A stretch of 43,000 bases of DNA from WJMB01 sp964581465 (GTDB taxonomy: Bacteria; RBG-13-66-14). The position numbers were made by a program, and so were the translations under genes. Shown one piece after another: positions 1-8,365 of the stretch; positions within the stretch are counted from its first letter, which is position 1, and the number at the start of each line of letters is the position of its first letter. The DNA lies in NCBI GenBank assembly GCA_964581465.1, contig CAZOOP010000037.1, forward strand, positions 1 to 43,000. Reading direction: 5' to 3'. The notes below the pieces were generated by a model that had not been told where the DNA came from, ran no database searches, and saw only the letters and a list, made by a program, of their open reading frames with translations.

Positions 1-472
1 ATACTACCTCAGGAGCATACTTCACGCTTGTTCATAATTAGGTGATAATCCCATACTTTAATACTCAATTAACAGCCCTTTTCTTCACTGTCAATACGTC
101 GCAATTAATCTCGACTCGCTCTTTGTGCCGTGAGAGACCAAAAGGCTTTCAGTTCCGCCGAGGGGTCTGCAAGCAGGCAACCGAGGACAAGCTTCCAGGC
201 TATTGCCTGGTTTTGCGCTTGCGGTAGTCAGCCGCCACTACGAGTTGTTCGAGGAGCTAACATCAAGAACCTCTCCCTGGTCGCAGCTCGTAGAAGATAT
301 CGATGTCGGTTCACTCTCTTGTGCCGATACCAGTATTGAATTGGATCGCTGATCGTCTATTTGGGAAGGATAAGTATATTAGCTGCGCTGGCGATTACTT
401 CAATAAGAAACCTATTCAATAAGTGACCTTTTGCAGTAAGCAAGCTAGGCGAATCTTGTGTACTCTCCAGCT
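1..472. other. AT-richer intergenic island (left edge), no gene seen
   Basis: No convincing coding sequence. The short open frames have no recognisable protein features and lie in sequence clearly AT-richer than the neighbouring genes. It contains the GTGATAATCCC motif shared with the other islands (42-52) and a hairpin followed by T residues near 195-214. The membrane glycosyltransferase gene, read leftwards, ends at its right border. Confidence 0.6.
195..214 (+). terminator. Candidate intrinsic terminator
   Basis: Six-base stem CCAGGC/GCCTGG with loop TATT, followed directly by TTTT on the plus strand. No plus-strand gene is visible before it in the window, so it would serve something left of position 1. 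The stem is short, so this is tentative. Confidence 0.35.
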
Positions 473-2461
473 TTACTCGATTGCGGGTGCCGGGAACAGG
501 TGGTCCCGCATCCGGCGCAGGCGCTCCAGGCGCTGATCGCGCAACTGGTTGTAGAAATCGGCCAGGTAGAACTCCACGGCGGCTTTCATGAACTCGCCGC
601 GCTCCAGATAGATGCCGCCCAGGAGGCGATGGGTGTTGTCGAAACGCGGACGCAACTCGACGGCATGCTCCAGATGCGGCAGGGCCTCGGCGGAGCGGTT
701 GAGCTCCAACAGCCGCGTGGCCAGCTCCATCCGGGCCATCAGGTGATCCGGTTCCACCTCGATGACGGCCTCGAGGGCGTCCAGGCGGCGCTGGGGGTTG
801 GGGTGCTCGCGTCCCAGCATCAGCCAGGCGTCGACGTAGTCGGGGGCCGCGTCCACGGCGGCCTCCAGGTCGGCCAGCATCCCGGGGCGCTCCCCCAGTT
901 CGCGGCGGATCTCGGCGCGTTGCTTGAGGGCCTCGGGGTCGCCGGGACGCAGCTCCAGGGCCCGCTCGATGTGGGCCAGGGCGGCACGCGGTTCCCGCTG
1001 GCGCTCCAGGGCGACGGCGGCGTGGAACTCGCCGGCGAAGCCGTCGCTGGGCCGGACGATGGGAAAGGCGACCAGGAAGACGGCGGCGGCCAGGCAGACC
1101 AGGGCGGCGGGCAACCGGCGGCGGTCCCGCCGACGCACCAGGCTGATCAGGTAGCCGATGAACAACGCACCAAGCAGGGCGGCGGCGGGCACCAGGGGCA
1201 GCCGGTAGCGACTGCAGACGAAGAAGGCGCTGATGCCCAGCCAGTAAACCAGGGTGAAGCCGAGCAGCAGCGTCAGGCCTCGATGTCGCTCGGGGTCGGG
1301 CTCCCCCCGACGGGGGTCGAGCAAACGTTTCCCGGCGAACAGGCCGGTCAGCAGGCCGGACAGCCCCAGCGGCACCACCAAGGCCCAACGTAAAGGATTA
1401 TAGCTCAGCCAGGCGCTCCAGGGCCGCGCCCAGGCCAGTTCGACGTTGTTGGAGATGTCGGCGCCGTTGAAGAACAGCAGCAGCTTCTTGACCAACAGCC
1501 CCAGGGTTCGGCCCGGCGAGGCCAGCATCTCCCGGAACGTCGCGGAAAACCAGAAACTCGAGTTGGAGAGCGCGGCCTCGTCGGCCGACGCGCCGGCGTC
1601 CCGGGTCAGGCGGTCCCAGGCCAGACCCGGCGGAACGGCGCTGTAACCGTCGGCGCCGGGGCCGTTGCCGATGAAGAAGTTCACTCCACCGTTGGAGGAG
1701 ACCAAGACGAACTCGCCGGAGTGGATCAGGTTGCGCAGCGCGGCGGGCAGCACCGCGACCAGAGCCGCGCCCAGGGGCAAGAGAGCCGCGGCCAACCGTC
1801 GCGAGACCCGTTTCTCCCCGGTGCGCCCGGCGAAGATGAAGCCCAGCGCCCCGACCACGGGCCAGAAGATCAGCAGGTTGGGCCGCGCCAAGCAGGCCAG
1901 TCCCAGCGACAGCCCGGCCCAGATCAACCGCTCGCGCCGTCGGCGCCACTCCAGCTCCTCGTCCCAGGCGCGGACGAAGAGAAAGACCGTCGCCAGATAG
2001 AGGGTGGTCACCAGGGCCGTGGCCAGGGCCTGTTCCTCGAAGAACGGCCCCAGATCGTAGAGGGCGACGAAGAGCGCCGCGGTGAAGGCCAGTCGGCGGC
2101 CCATCAACCGCCGGCCCAGCAGGTAGGTCAGCGCGACGGTGAACAGACCGGCCAGGCTGTTGAAGACGTGCGCCGCCGCCAGGTTCTTGCCGCCGAGGAG
2201 CTTGTAGAGGTCGGTCAGGACCCAGACGTACAGCGGCGGCTTGAAGTAGGGACCCGGACTCGGCGGACGGCCCTCCAACGCCATGCGGGCCTGGACACTG
2301 TGGTAGCCGGCGTCGATGATCGGAAAGTGGAACAGCGGGGAATCGGCGTAATCAAAAGCGTAGAACAGCCGGGCCGCGGCGGCGGCCAGCAGTAGCGCGC
2401 CCAGCAGCAGGTAGTCCAGCCGCACCAGGCGCTTGTCGCCGGGGGGAGTGAGCAGACTCAT
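473..2461 (-). CDS. Membrane glycosyltransferase (PMT/ArnT-like, GT39/GT83 type) with C-terminal TPR repeats
   Basis: 662 aa. The first about 460 residues are strongly hydrophobic with many membrane segments. They resemble dolichyl-phosphate-mannose-protein mannosyltransferase/ArnT-like enzymes (PMT_2 superfamily), which transfer sugars from polyprenyl-phosphate donors at the membrane. An early extracytoplasmic loop carries an acidic motif (IDAGYH, FKPPLY) where the family has its catalytic Asp. The last about 190 residues are soluble TPR-like repeats (ALAHIERALELRPGD, ALPHLEHAVELRP). The ATG at 2461 overlaps the upstream nicO stop codon as ATGA, which implies translational coupling, so I chose it over longer in-frame extensions that run into nicO. 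Acceptor and donor are unknown. Confidence 0.8.
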   Translation of the reverse strand: MSLLTPPGDKRLVRLDYLLLGALLLAAAAARLFYAFDYADSPLFHFPIIDAGYHSVQARMALEGRPPSPGPYFKPPLYVWVLTDLYKLLGGKNLAAAHVFNSLAGLFTVALTYLLGRRLMGRRLAFTAALFVALYDLGPFFEEQALATALVTTLYLATVFLFVRAWDEELEWRRRRERLIWAGLSLGLACLARPNLLIFWPVVGALGFIFAGRTGEKRVSRRLAAALLPLGAALVAVLPAALRNLIHSGEFVLVSSNGGVNFFIGNGPGADGYSAVPPGLAWDRLTRDAGASADEAALSNSSFWFSATFREMLASPGRTLGLLVKKLLLFFNGADISNNVELAWARPWSAWLSYNPLRWALVVPLGLSGLLTGLFAGKRLLDPRRGEPDPERHRGLTLLLGFTLVYWLGISAFFVCSRYRLPLVPAAALLGALFIGYLISLVRRRDRRRLPAALVCLAAAVFLVAFPIVRPSDGFAGEFHAAVALERQREPRAALAHIERALELRPGDPEALKQRAEIRRELGERPGMLADLEAAVDAAPDYVDAWLMLGREHPNPQRRLDALEAVIEVEPDHLMARMELATRLLELNRSAEALPHLEHAVELRPRFDNTHRLLGGIYLERGEFMKAAVEFYLADFYNQLRDQRLERLRRMRDHLFPAPAIE

Positions 2462-3309
2462 AAGAGACTCAGCGAGTAGAGTAGCAGGTAGCCGCCGACC
2501 AGCAGCACCGTCACCGGACCGCCCCAGAAGATGACCTTCTGCAGCCGGATCCAGCCCGGGGAAGAGGTTCGCTTGGCCTTGGCCGCCATCCGCTCCACGA
2601 CCTTGGAGAAAAACACCGCGAAGAGGCCCACCAGGATCATCGTCGCGGCGATGCCCAGGCTGTAGATCGATAGCGCAATCAGGGGCTCGGCCAGGTTGTC
2701 GAAGAAGGAACCCGCCGCCGAGGTGCCGAAGAGGATCAGCATCGCCCCCTTGCAGGGCACGATGCCGCCGGAGACGCCCAAAGCGATCAGGCGCTTCCAC
2801 TGCCGGCGGTTGGGATTGTCCTCGTCTCCCTCGGCCCAGGCCGGCAGCTTGTGCGAGTGTGAATGGAAGAGGTCGTAGTAGGGTCCGTCGTGATGATGAT
2901 GATGACCGTGACCATGCTCGTGATCATGATCATGGTCGTGATCGGCCAGCTCCGCGCCGTGGTGGTCCACCACGCCCTTGCGGCGGCTGTAGGCCGCGAT
3001 GCGCTGGCGCAGCATCCAGACCCCGACGCCGATGACCAGCACACTGCCGATGATGCTGGTGATAACCGTCACAAGGTCACGGTCCAGGGCCTCGCCGAGG
3101 AGTTCGATGGCGACGCCCATGCCGAAGACGACAATCGTGTGGGTCAGCGCCGTGGCGACGCCCAGGATGACCGTGTCGAGCACCGCCCGGGGAACGCTGC
3201 GTCCCTGGGTGGCGCCCAGCAGGTAGGCCGAGATGATGGCCTTGCCGTGGCCGGGCTGCAGGGCGTGTCCGGCGCCCCAACCGAAGTAGAACAGGTACTG
3301 GAGGAACAT
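2458..3309 (-). CDS. NicO-family nickel/cobalt transporter (RcnA/HupE-like), His-rich
   Basis: 283 aa membrane protein. The N-terminal motif GHALQPGHGKAIISAYLLG (residues 14-32) matches the NicO signature found in NixA/HoxN/RcnA-type Ni2+/Co2+ permeases. A cytoplasmic or periplasmic loop in the middle holds a long His/Asp run (HDHDHDHEHGHGHHHHH) as in RcnA and related metal-efflux proteins. Hydrophobic helices precede and follow it. The N-terminus is short compared with RcnA, and no strong Shine-Dalgarno sequence precedes the ATG at 3309, so the true start may lie upstream at a non-ATG codon. The gene overlaps the glycosyltransferase gene by 4 nt. Direction of transport cannot be read from sequence. 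Confidence 0.8.
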   Translation of the reverse strand: MFLQYLFYFGWGAGHALQPGHGKAIISAYLLGATQGRSVPRAVLDTVILGVATALTHTIVVFGMGVAIELLGEALDRDLVTVITSIIGSVLVIGVGVWMLRQRIAAYSRRKGVVDHHGAELADHDHDHDHEHGHGHHHHHDGPYYDLFHSHSHKLPAWAEGDEDNPNRRQWKRLIALGVSGGIVPCKGAMLILFGTSAAGSFFDNLAEPLIALSIYSLGIAATMILVGLFAVFFSKVVERMAAKAKRTSSPGWIRLQKVIFWGGPVTVLLVGGYLLLYSLSLL

Positions 3310-3341
3310 CGGTGGTGTCCGTTTCTGTTTGTCGTTGATCC

Positions 3342-3365
3342 CCGACCGACCGCCCTGTCGGTCGG
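3342..3365. other. Hairpin in the nicO upstream region
   Basis: Perfect 9-bp stem CCGACCGAC/GTCGGTCGG with a 6-nt loop, 33 nt upstream of the nicO start. It could fold in the nicO leader RNA. I see no match to the NiCo riboswitch architecture, so the function is unknown. Confidence 0.4.
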
Positions 3366-3492
3366 AGTGTTCGGTGACGGTTGACCTTCGCTGGAATGGA
3401 GTGAGTCAACGAATCGACTAACTGCCGGCTTCCTCGGCGCGGCCGCGACGAGCCGCTTCCATCATGACGCAATTTAGCTCAGTTCCCGGACC

Positions 3493-3677
3493 CCGGACCC
3501 CGGCGAAACCATCGCCGCGCGATTCAACCGATGGAGCGCCCGGCGGCGAGGCGTTGGCACGTTTCTTGCAGCAGGGCGGGGCGGCCCCTCGCACGATTCG
3601 GCCCCGGACTCCGCAAGAAACGTGCCAACGCCGGGCGAGTGCCCGAGGGTTTCGTCGGCCGTTTCGCCGGGGTCCGG
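3493..3677. repeat. Nested inverted-repeat element, copy 1
   Basis: Outer arms 3493-3509 and 3661-3677 are a perfect 17-bp inverted repeat (CCGGACCCCGGCGAAAC and its complement). Inner arms 3550-3569 and 3613-3632 are a perfect 20-bp inverted repeat (GGCGTTGGCACGTTTCTTGC). The loop between the inner arms is 43 nt. The element ends 2 nt past the cinA stop codon and lies between cinA and nicO, both read leftwards. The same architecture recurs at 11727, 20063 and 34926. Confidence 0.9.
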
Positions 3678-3679
3678 GA

Positions 3680-5023
3680 TCAGCCCAGCGCGCGGCGCAG
3701 GGTGTCCAGGGCGTGCAGGACGCTGCGCAGCCGCACCAGGTCGCGGTCGCCGGTCAGGCGCAGCAGGCGGGTGAAGACGGCGCCGGTTGTGGCGGGGTTT
3801 TCGCGCTCCAGGCCGTCGAGTTCGGCGAGGGCGGCGGGTGGTTCGGCGTCCCAGCCCAGGGCTTGCAGAGCGTTAGCTGAGAAGGCCAGGCCCAGATAGA
3901 CGGTGCCCACGGGTTTTTCCGGGGTGCCGCCGGCGGGTCCGGCGATGCCGGTGGTGGACAGGGCGCAGTCGCAACCCAGGGCGGTCAGGGCTCCCCGGGC
4001 CATGGCGGCGGCGATGGGGCGGCTGACGGCGCCGAACTCGGCGAGGACCTCGGCGGGAACGGCGAGTAGGGCTTGTTTGACGGCGTTGGCGTAGGCGGTG
4101 ACGCCGCCGACGAAGTAGCGCGAGCTGCCCGGTTGGTCGGTGAGCCACTTGCCCAGCTTGCCGCCGGTGCAGCTTTCGGCGACGCCGACGGTCAGGCCGA
4201 GTTCGGCCAGGCGTTCGCCGACGACCTCGCTGAGGGTCTGCTTCTCGCGTCCGTAGGCGCAGGAGCCGACGATGTCGGCCAGCTCGAGGACCAGTTCGTC
4301 AAAGTCGGCTGCCGCGGCGTCCATCTCGGGTGTTTCGCCGAGGGCGGTCAGACGCAGGTCGACCAGACCATGACCGGGCAGGTAGGCCAGCTTGACGCGC
4401 GCCCGGGTCAGCCGCCGCGGGGTCAGTACGGGTTCGATCCGCTCAGCCAAAGAGCTTTCGGAGACGCCGATGGTGCGCAGGGTCAACCGGCGTTGACGGC
4501 GCAGTGTGTAGCTCTCGGCCAGGGCCTCGGCCACGCCGCCGTTCCAGAGCTCGACGACCTCTCGGGGCACGCCGGGCAGCAGCACCACGGTGCCGGCGGG
4601 GACGTCGATGAGCTGGGCCGGGGCGGTACCGGCTGGGTTGTAGATGATCCGACCGCCCTTGACGCGCCGGAACTGGTTCTCGTTGAGTCGGGGCATGGCC
4701 AGGCCGCGGCGGCGGAAGACCTCGCGCACCCGCCGGGCCTGCTCGGGATCGATTTCGAGACCGAGACCCAGCTCTGTGGCGACGGTCTCCAGGGTGATAT
4801 CGTCGCGGGTGGGACCCAGGCCGCCGGTGGTGATCACCAGTCCGGCCTCCTCGAGACCGCGCCGCAGCGCCCGGGCGATGGCGGCGGCCTCGTCGGGGAC
4901 GCTGTAGCGTGCGACCGTGCGGACGCCCAACTCGCCCAAGCCCCGGGCCAGGAAGGCGGAGTTGGTGTCCACAGTGTCACCGGAGAGCAGCTCGTCACCG
5001 ATGGTGAGCAGGACGGCGTCCAT
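3680..5023 (-). CDS. cinA: CinA-like protein (competence/damage-inducible, MoaB-like plus PncC NMN amidase domains)
   Basis: 447 aa, near the usual CinA length with a modest C-terminal extension. The N-terminal half is the MoCF/MoaB-like COG1058 domain (IGDELLSGDTVDTNS near residue 7, TTGGLGPTRDD near 65), linked to ADP-ribose pyrophosphatase activity. The C-terminal half is the PncC nicotinamide-mononucleotide deamidase domain (VAESCTGGKLG, STTGIAGPAGGTPEKPVG). Together these act in pyridine nucleotide salvage. The ATG at 5023 follows a good GGGAG ribosome site. It is 23 nt downstream of the lipoprotein gene, so the two are probably co-transcribed. Confidence 0.93.
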   Translation of the reverse strand: MDAVLLTIGDELLSGDTVDTNSAFLARGLGELGVRTVARYSVPDEAAAIARALRRGLEEAGLVITTGGLGPTRDDITLETVATELGLGLEIDPEQARRVREVFRRRGLAMPRLNENQFRRVKGGRIIYNPAGTAPAQLIDVPAGTVVLLPGVPREVVELWNGGVAEALAESYTLRRQRRLTLRTIGVSESSLAERIEPVLTPRRLTRARVKLAYLPGHGLVDLRLTALGETPEMDAAAADFDELVLELADIVGSCAYGREKQTLSEVVGERLAELGLTVGVAESCTGGKLGKWLTDQPGSSRYFVGGVTAYANAVKQALLAVPAEVLAEFGAVSRPIAAAMARGALTALGCDCALSTTGIAGPAGGTPEKPVGTVYLGLAFSANALQALGWDAEPPAALAELDGLERENPATTGAVFTRLLRLTGDRDLVRLRSVLHALDTLRRALG

Positions 5024-5046
5024 GGGTCTCCCGGAGGAGAGGGGGA

Positions 5047-5739
5047 TTATTCGTTAGGCGGTCGGCGACGCTCGACGAAGCCCTCGGGGCACTCGATGCG
5101 CTCGGGCCAGCCGTCCTCGGCCAGCCAGAGGCGGTAGCCGATGGGTTCGCAGTCGACGCGCAGCCCGAGGCCTTCGGTCCAGGCGGTGCGGTAGGGTTCG
5201 AGCTTCCCGGCGCGCAGGGTCAGCTCGTAGGCCAGCTCCTGGCGCAGATCGTAGGCGGGCAGGCGGAACACGTCGCCGGGGTCGGGCTCGACGGCGTGGA
5301 CCAGGCGGGCCAGGGCGCCGACATCGAAACCGTTGGTAGGTGCGCGGCGGATCAGCCGACAGCGCAACGGGCCGTCGGCGTCGTCGAGCAGACAAGCCGT
5401 CGCGTCGGGCAGACTCAGGCCGCGCAGCTCGCCGGAGACGGTGAACAGCTCGTAGCGCGAGGTCCAGGCGGCCCCGGCGCCGGAAAGGGAGCTCCAGCCC
5501 AGATACCAGGGCTCGCCGTCGAAGGGGGTCAGGTAGTAGTCCCAGACCAGGGTCTCGGCGGGCGCGGCGGCGGCCGGGGAGACGGCGGCGGGGCCTTCGG
5601 ATCGCGGCGGCGGCGCCTCCAGCAACGTCGAGGGTGGGGATACCTCGCAGCCGGTGTAAAGCATTGTGATCAGCGACGTCAGCGCGATCAGCCGGACGGT
5701 GCCGGGCGTCGCCGCGAGCCTGGAGCTGAGCGTCATCAT
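5047..5739 (-). CDS. Putative lipoprotein, function unknown
   Basis: 230 aa from the ATG at 5739 (a GTG at 5757 would add six residues; neither has a clear ribosome site). An N-terminal hydrophobic segment (VRLIALTSLITMLYTGC) ends in Gly-Cys. The Tyr at lipobox position -3 is atypical, so lipidation is likely but not certain. A Pro/Ala-rich linker follows, then a Trp/Tyr-rich domain of about 170 residues with no recognised family. It lies directly upstream of cinA on the same strand, with a divergent intergenic region to metG. Confidence 0.65.
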   Translation of the reverse strand: MMTLSSRLAATPGTVRLIALTSLITMLYTGCEVSPPSTLLEAPPPRSEGPAAVSPAAAAPAETLVWDYYLTPFDGEPWYLGWSSLSGAGAAWTSRYELFTVSGELRGLSLPDATACLLDDADGPLRCRLIRRAPTNGFDVGALARLVHAVEPDPGDVFRLPAYDLRQELAYELTLRAGKLEPYRTAWTEGLGLRVDCEPIGYRLWLAEDGWPERIECPEGFVERRRPPNE

Positions 5740-5769
5740 CGGACGAGATATTACCACAGGGGTTCGGGC

Positions 5770-5799
5770 CTAACAAGGCGCGGCGGGCCGTGGTATGTT
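5770..5799 (+). promoter_or_regulatory. Weak candidate promoter for metG
   Basis: CTAACA and TATGTT separated by 18 nt, about 80 nt before metG, in the divergent spacer with the lipoprotein gene. Each box matches four of six consensus positions, so the call is weak. Confidence 0.22.
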
Positions 5800-5877
5800 A
5801 AACTAGCCGGGTTGACGAGCCGCCGTCCGTGCGGATGAATCCTCCGCGATCACAACCTGTTCAACCGAGGTAACGCG

Positions 5878-8034
5878 ATGCCGCTGCGCGAGAAGATCCT
5901 GGTGACCAGCGCCCTGCCCTACGCCAACGGACCGCTCCACGTGGGCCATCTGGCCGGCGCCTACCTGCCCGCCGACATCTTCGTCCGCTACCACCGCCGC
6001 AAGGGCTCCGACGTGGTCTACATCTGCGGCTCCGACGAGCACGGCGTGCCGATCACCCTGACCGCCGACGCCGAGGGTATCGAGCCCCAGGACGTGGTCG
6101 ATCGCTTCCACGCGCGGCTCAAGGGCGCCTTCGAGGGTCTGGACTTCTCCCTGGACTATTACGGTCGCACCACCTCGCCAACCCACGTCGAGACCGCCCA
6201 GCGTTTCTTCCGCGTCCTCGACGAGGGCGGCTTCATCGAACCGCGCACCGAGGAGCAGTTCTACTGCCCCTCCTGCGCCCGCTACATGCCCGATCGCTAC
6301 GTCGAGGGCATCTGCCCCCACTGCGGCTCGGACAAGGCCCGCGGGGATCAGTGCGAGGACTGCGGCCGCTGGATTGAGCCCCAGACCCTCATCGAGCCGC
6401 GCTGCAAGATATGCGGCGGCGCCCCGGAGCTGCGACCCACCAAGCACTGGTACTTCAAGCTCTCCGAGCTGGCCGGCGAGCTGGAGACCTGGATCGACGA
6501 GCGCCACCGCGAGTTCGGCTGGAAGGACAACGTCCTCAACTACTGCCGGGGCTGGTTCCGCGAGGGGCTCAAAGACCGCCCGATCACCCGGGACCTCTCC
6601 TGGGGCGTGCCGGCGCCGGTAGAGGACGAGGGCAAGGTCCTCTACGTCTGGTTCGAGGCCGTGCTGGGCTACATCACCGACACCCGGGACTGGGCCGCGA
6701 GTCTCGGTGAACCCGAGCGCTGGCGCGATTATTGGCTCGACGATGACACCCGCCTGGTCCACTTCATCGGCAAAGACAACATCATCTTCCACGCCATCAT
6801 GTTTCCGGCGATGATCCTGGCCCACAACCGCAGCGTCCCTGCCGAAGAGCGCATCGTCCTGCCCGAGAACGTCCCGGCCAACGAGTTCCTCAACATCGAG
6901 GGCAGGAAGCTCTCCACCAGCCGCAACTGGGCGGTCTGGGTCGACGACGTCCTGGCCGAGTTCCCCGCCGACTACCTGCGCTACTACCTGGCCAGCAGCC
7001 TGCCCGAGACCCGGGACGCCGACTTCAGTTGGTCCGAGTTCGGCGAGCGGGTCAACTCCGAGCTGGCCGATATCTACGGCAACCTGGCCAACCGGGTGCT
7101 GGTTTTCGTCAACCGCTATTTCGACGGCCGGGTGCCCGAGCGCGGCGAGACCGACACAGAGGCCCGTCATCACCGCGATGAGGTCTCCCGGTTGGTGCGC
7201 GGCGTCGGCGAGAGCATCGAGGACTACCGCTTCCGCGAGGCCGCCCGGCGGATGATGGACATCGCCCGCACCGGCAACCGTTACTTCGACGCCGAAGAGC
7301 CCTGGCGGACGCGCAAGGAGGACCCGGAGGCCTGCGCCCGGACCATCCATCACCTCGTCCAGACCCTGGCCGTCCTGGCCGCCGCCAGTGAGCCCTTCAC
7401 CCCGAAGTTGGCCCGGGAGCTGGCCGGGCTGCTGGGCCTGGACGACGACGCCTTCGCCGGATTGAACTGGGAGCGCGCCGCCGAACCCGAGCTCATCCCC
7501 GCCGGTACCAGGCTCGCCGAGCCGAAGGTCCTGGTGGCCAAGCTGGAGCCCGAGGTGCTCGAGACCCAGCGCGCCAGGCTGCATGGCGACGGACCGCCGG
7601 AGCGGCATAACGATGAACCGAAAGACGAGGTCGATCAGGACGCGGGCGGCGGGATAAAGGACGACGAGGCAGGGTCGACCCCCGGTGTCGCCCCGCTGTC
7701 CACCGACCAGATATCCTTCGACGACTTCACCCGGCTGGACCTGCGCGTGGCGCGTATCGTCGAGGCCGAAGCCGTCCCCAAGGCCAAAAAGCTGCTGCGC
7801 CTGGTGGTCGATCTGGGCGTCGAACAGCGCCAGATCGTCGCCGGCATCGCCAAGCACTACACCCCCGAGGAGCTCCTCGGCCGCCGCGTGGTCGTCGTGG
7901 CCAACCTCAAGCCGGCCAAGCTGATGGGCGTGCTCAGCGAAGGGATGCTGCTGGCCGCCTCGACGGCGGACAAGAGCGGGCTGGCCCTGGTCTGCGTCCC
8001 CGAGGGGCTGCCCCCGGGGGCCAGGGTCTCTTGA
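5878..8034 (+). CDS. metG: Methionyl-tRNA synthetase
   Basis: 718 aa class I synthetase that charges tRNA-Met. The HIGH-type motif is HVGH (residues 21-24) within an ALPYANGPLHVGH block; the KMSKS-type motif is KLSTS near residue 345. The zinc-binding insert has four CxxC knuckles (CPSC, CPHC, CEDC, CKIC), as in the two-zinc MetG1 type. The last about 105 residues are a Trbp111/EMAP-II-like tRNA-binding domain (FDDFTRLDLRVARIVEAE), joined by a charged, low-complexity linker near residues 565-605. The ATG follows a GAGGT ribosome site. Confidence 0.97.
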   Translation: MPLREKILVTSALPYANGPLHVGHLAGAYLPADIFVRYHRRKGSDVVYICGSDEHGVPITLTADAEGIEPQDVVDRFHARLKGAFEGLDFSLDYYGRTTSPTHVETAQRFFRVLDEGGFIEPRTEEQFYCPSCARYMPDRYVEGICPHCGSDKARGDQCEDCGRWIEPQTLIEPRCKICGGAPELRPTKHWYFKLSELAGELETWIDERHREFGWKDNVLNYCRGWFREGLKDRPITRDLSWGVPAPVEDEGKVLYVWFEAVLGYITDTRDWAASLGEPERWRDYWLDDDTRLVHFIGKDNIIFHAIMFPAMILAHNRSVPAEERIVLPENVPANEFLNIEGRKLSTSRNWAVWVDDVLAEFPADYLRYYLASSLPETRDADFSWSEFGERVNSELADIYGNLANRVLVFVNRYFDGRVPERGETDTEARHHRDEVSRLVRGVGESIEDYRFREAARRMMDIARTGNRYFDAEEPWRTRKEDPEACARTIHHLVQTLAVLAAASEPFTPKLARELAGLLGLDDDAFAGLNWERAAEPELIPAGTRLAEPKVLVAKLEPEVLETQRARLHGDGPPERHNDEPKDEVDQDAGGGIKDDEAGSTPGVAPLSTDQISFDDFTRLDLRVARIVEAEAVPKAKKLLRLVVDLGVEQRQIVAGIAKHYTPEELLGRRVVVVANLKPAKLMGVLSEGMLLAASTADKSGLALVCVPEGLPPGARVS

Positions 8035-8365
8035 AAGATCGTCCTGGAGACAAGCGGTTGCCTCGCTGGTGTGCGGGAGGACGTCGTTATTTTACCAGGT
8101 GCGGCGTTGACATGGTGCTTATCGAGTCCGCCCGATCAGCATGGCGCCGGGTTCCTTGGTTGCCCTCTTTCGCCGGGGGAGCGCGATTGAGGGCTGACGC
8201 CGGGTCTTCCCTCGAGCTCCAGTCGCCGTCCGCCCACCATTCCAAGACGAAGCCCGACCCTGTTTACCCGCCCCTTGCCCGGAAGCCCCCGAGTGTCGAG
8301 ACCCGAGCGCTTCCGAATGGATCGGCTCCCTCGATGGCTCCCGACGGATCGACCCTACTGGAAAG
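8035..8365. other. Intergenic, about 330 bp, no gene seen
   Basis: Between metG and the KARI-like gene. An open frame runs through it but its translation is Pro/Arg/Ser-rich without any family feature, typical of non-coding GC-rich DNA. No convincing promoter pair was found; the TTGACA at 8107 has no matching -10 box. Confidence 0.5.

Noticed and set aside
2462..2800. N-terminal extension of the glycosyltransferase frame
   Set aside because: It lies inside nicO, has no membrane-protein character, and the ATGA overlap at 2458-2461 gives a better start.
3310..3480. NiCo riboswitch upstream of the nickel transporter
   Set aside because: Only a simple hairpin is seen; the four-stem architecture with its conserved junction purines is not recognisable.
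4073..5137. Long open frame antisense to cinA, and similar long frames antisense to metG (5803-7857), the radical SAM gene (12693-13718) and the leuC region (30584-31954)
   Set aside because: GC-rich third-position shadows: Gly/Ala/Gln/Asp-rich translations without family features, opposite well-identified genes.
8107..8135. TTGACA as a -35 box upstream of the KARI-like gene
   Set aside because: No acceptable -10 hexamer 16-18 nt downstream.
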